From NCBI GenBank assembly GCA_030624945.1, contig JAUXJB010000014.1:1-15164 (forward strand): 15,164 nucleotides of DNA, in the 5' to 3' direction. The position numbers were made by a program, and so were the translations under genes. Below are positions 14,084-15,164 of the stretch, piece by piece. The notes below the pieces were generated by a model. It did no database searches. It was given only the letters and a program-made list of their open reading frames with translations, and was not told the DNA's origin. The stretch's first letter is position 1, and each line of letters starts with the position of its first letter. The stretch comes from Deltaproteobacteria bacterium. Its GTDB lineage: Bacteria; Myxococcota_A; UBA9160; SZUA-336.

Positions 14084-15164
14084 CCTCACTCTTCCCGAGC
14101 ATGTGCTCCCCCATGCGGGCAAGCGTGTCCAGCGCGTGGATGTCCTCGTCGAATAGCGGGATGCGGCGCACCTGAGCGGGTTCGAGGGGAAGGGCGCGCT
14201 CCATCTGCGCGCAATTCTCGGCGTCGCGTCGCGCGAGGGCCGCCTGCTGCTCGGCGATCCCCAGCAATGACCGGGCGGCGGCTTCCGCTGTCTCCTCGAG
14301 GCCGCGTTCCTCGAGCTCCTTCTGTAACCAGGTGAGGGCAGCGGTGCGTTCGGCCGCATCGACTTCGGGGGGCGGTCCGGATCCCGGCCACACGCGGATC
14401 CGGTTCAACACCAGGCCCACCAGGTGGATGCGTTCGGGCTCGAGCCTTCGCCAGAAGGAACGCGCCAGCCGCGCCTGCTCGGGGTCGGGACCCGCAACGA
14501 GAACGAAGCCACAGGAGAGGTCGCGCAGCAGGCGTTCGACTTCCCGTCCCTGCCGGGTGAAGTCGCCGAGCATCGCCTCGAAGGCCAACAGGAACTCCGA
14601 GATGGCGGTCAGGAACTCGATCCCCGTGATCCGCTCCATGGCCTTGAGTACGAGCTCGGAGCCGAATCGGAAAAGTCGAAAGCCCGTGCGCCCGATGGCA
14701 GCGGCGGGATGCAGCAGGACCTTGAGGAAGCCGCTGTCGAGGAAACCCTGGAGTCTCCGCGGTGTCTCGAGAAAGTCGAGAGCGTGTTTCGCCGGTGGCG
14801 TATCCAGCACGATCAGATCGTAGTCGCCGTCACTGTAGAGCTGGTAGAGCTTCGCCATGGCCGAGTACTCCCGGCTTCCGGCCAGGGCGTCGGTGAGGTT
14901 GCGGTAGATCGGATTGGCGAGGATCCGCTCGCGCGACTCCACATCCGGTGAGAAGCGCATCACCAGCTCGTCGAAGGTGCGTTTGGTGTCGAGCACCATC
15001 GCGGCGAGGGATCCACCCCCGGCGACCGGGAGCTCTAGCTCCCGCGGCTCGTGGGAGAGCTCGTCGATCCCCAGGGCGTCGGCCAGCCGCTTCGCGGGAT
15101 CGATGGTCAGGACCAGCACGCGCTTGCCCCGTCGGGCGGCCTCGAGGCCGAGGGCCGCACTGAC
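14076..15164 (-). CDS. ArsA/Get3-family ATPase (partial, N-terminal P-loop beyond right edge)
   Basis: ArsA-type ATPases are SIMIBI P-loop NTPases that drive anion efflux (ArsA) or deliver membrane proteins (Get3). The visible 362 residues lack only a short N-terminus: the first residues, VSAALGLEAARRGKR, normally follow directly after the deviant Walker A lysine motif. Next come VLTIDPAKRLADALG (switch I region) and LIVLDTPPAKHALDFLETPRRL (codons near 14816-14751), the DTPP form of the Walker B/switch II block. A C-terminal adenine-binding segment LVGLVLNRIRVWPG follows. There is no second ATPase half, so it is a single-domain, probably dimeric protein. No arsR, arsB or arsC is nearby and no methionine-rich Get3 groove can be judged. 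The DTPP motif recalls the actinobacterial Rv3679/Rv3680 group from memory. Anion transport, protein targeting or another role are all open. Confidence 0.88.
   Translation of the reverse strand, partial: VSAALGLEAARRGKRVLVLTIDPAKRLADALGIDELSHEPRELELPVAGGGSLAAMVLDTKRTFDELVMRFSPDVESRERILANPIYRNLTDALAGSREYSAMAKLYQLYSDGDYDLIVLDTPPAKHALDFLETPRRLQGFLDSGFLKVLLHPAAAIGRTGFRLFRFGSELVLKAMERITGIEFLTAISEFLLAFEAMLGDFTRQGREVERLLRDLSCGFVLVAGPDPEQARLARSFWRRLEPERIHLVGLVLNRIRVWPGSGPPPEVDAAERTAALTWLQKELEERGLEETAEAAARSLLGIAEQQAALARRDAENCAQMERALPLEPAQVRRIPLFDEDIHALDTLARMGEHMLGKSEDG

Noticed and set aside
1..15164. tRNA, rRNA, CRISPR array, insertion sequence or prophage
   Set aside because: Reading both strands showed no repeat-spacer pattern, transposase or integrase motif or RNA gene. 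Nearly all DNA is accounted for by the listed genes.

Overview
The window is GC-rich, densely packed and chromosomal in character. Its largest part is the front half of a division and cell wall (dcw) cluster on the minus strand. MurE has a DNPR signature (residues 408-411), the hallmark of meso-diaminopimelate peptidoglycan, so a Gram-negative-type wall is likely. The gene content (complete mraZ-to-ftsW order, a PhaR-type DNA-binding protein, an ArsA-type ATPase, an unusual SDR/acyltransferase pair) and the base composition fit a deltaproteobacterium-like lineage such as Myxococcota, Desulfobacterota or Binatota. That placement is inference only; no rRNA or other taxonomic marker is present.

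Layout. Positions 1-9528 (minus strand, read right to left) hold mraZ, rsmH, ftsL, ftsI, murE, murF, mraY, murD and the start of ftsW, which runs off the left edge. Nearly every junction overlaps (ATGA, GTGA, TTGA or TGATG), so this is one translationally coupled operon. A good sigma70-like promoter (TTGACG, 17 bp, CATAGT) lies about 105 bp upstream of mraZ. TGG-type repeats spaced 10 bp apart overlap its -10 element and look like MraZ operator boxes. The operon makes UDP-MurNAc-pentapeptide (MurE, MurF, MurD) and lipid I (MraY), and supplies the septal synthase pair FtsW/FtsI with its partner FtsL.

Positions 9776-10828 (minus) encode a complete histone-deacetylase-fold amidohydrolase with all zinc and catalytic residues. 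Divergent from it, 11073-13099 (plus) is a two-gene unit with an ATGA overlap: an SDR-superfamily protein lacking the YxxxK pair, and a PlsC-type acyltransferase whose expected catalytic histidine is arginine. Convergent to these, 13107-15164 (minus) holds a second compact unit: an ArsA/Get3-type ATPase (truncated by the right edge), an unrecognised 134-residue protein overlapping it by 8 bp, and a PhaR/PHB_acc_N regulator.

No tRNA, rRNA, CRISPR array, insertion sequence or phage gene was seen. The dcw operon is conventional in content. The points most worth a second look are the SDR/acyltransferase pair with altered active sites, the ArsA/unknown/PhaR unit, and the control region upstream of mraZ.
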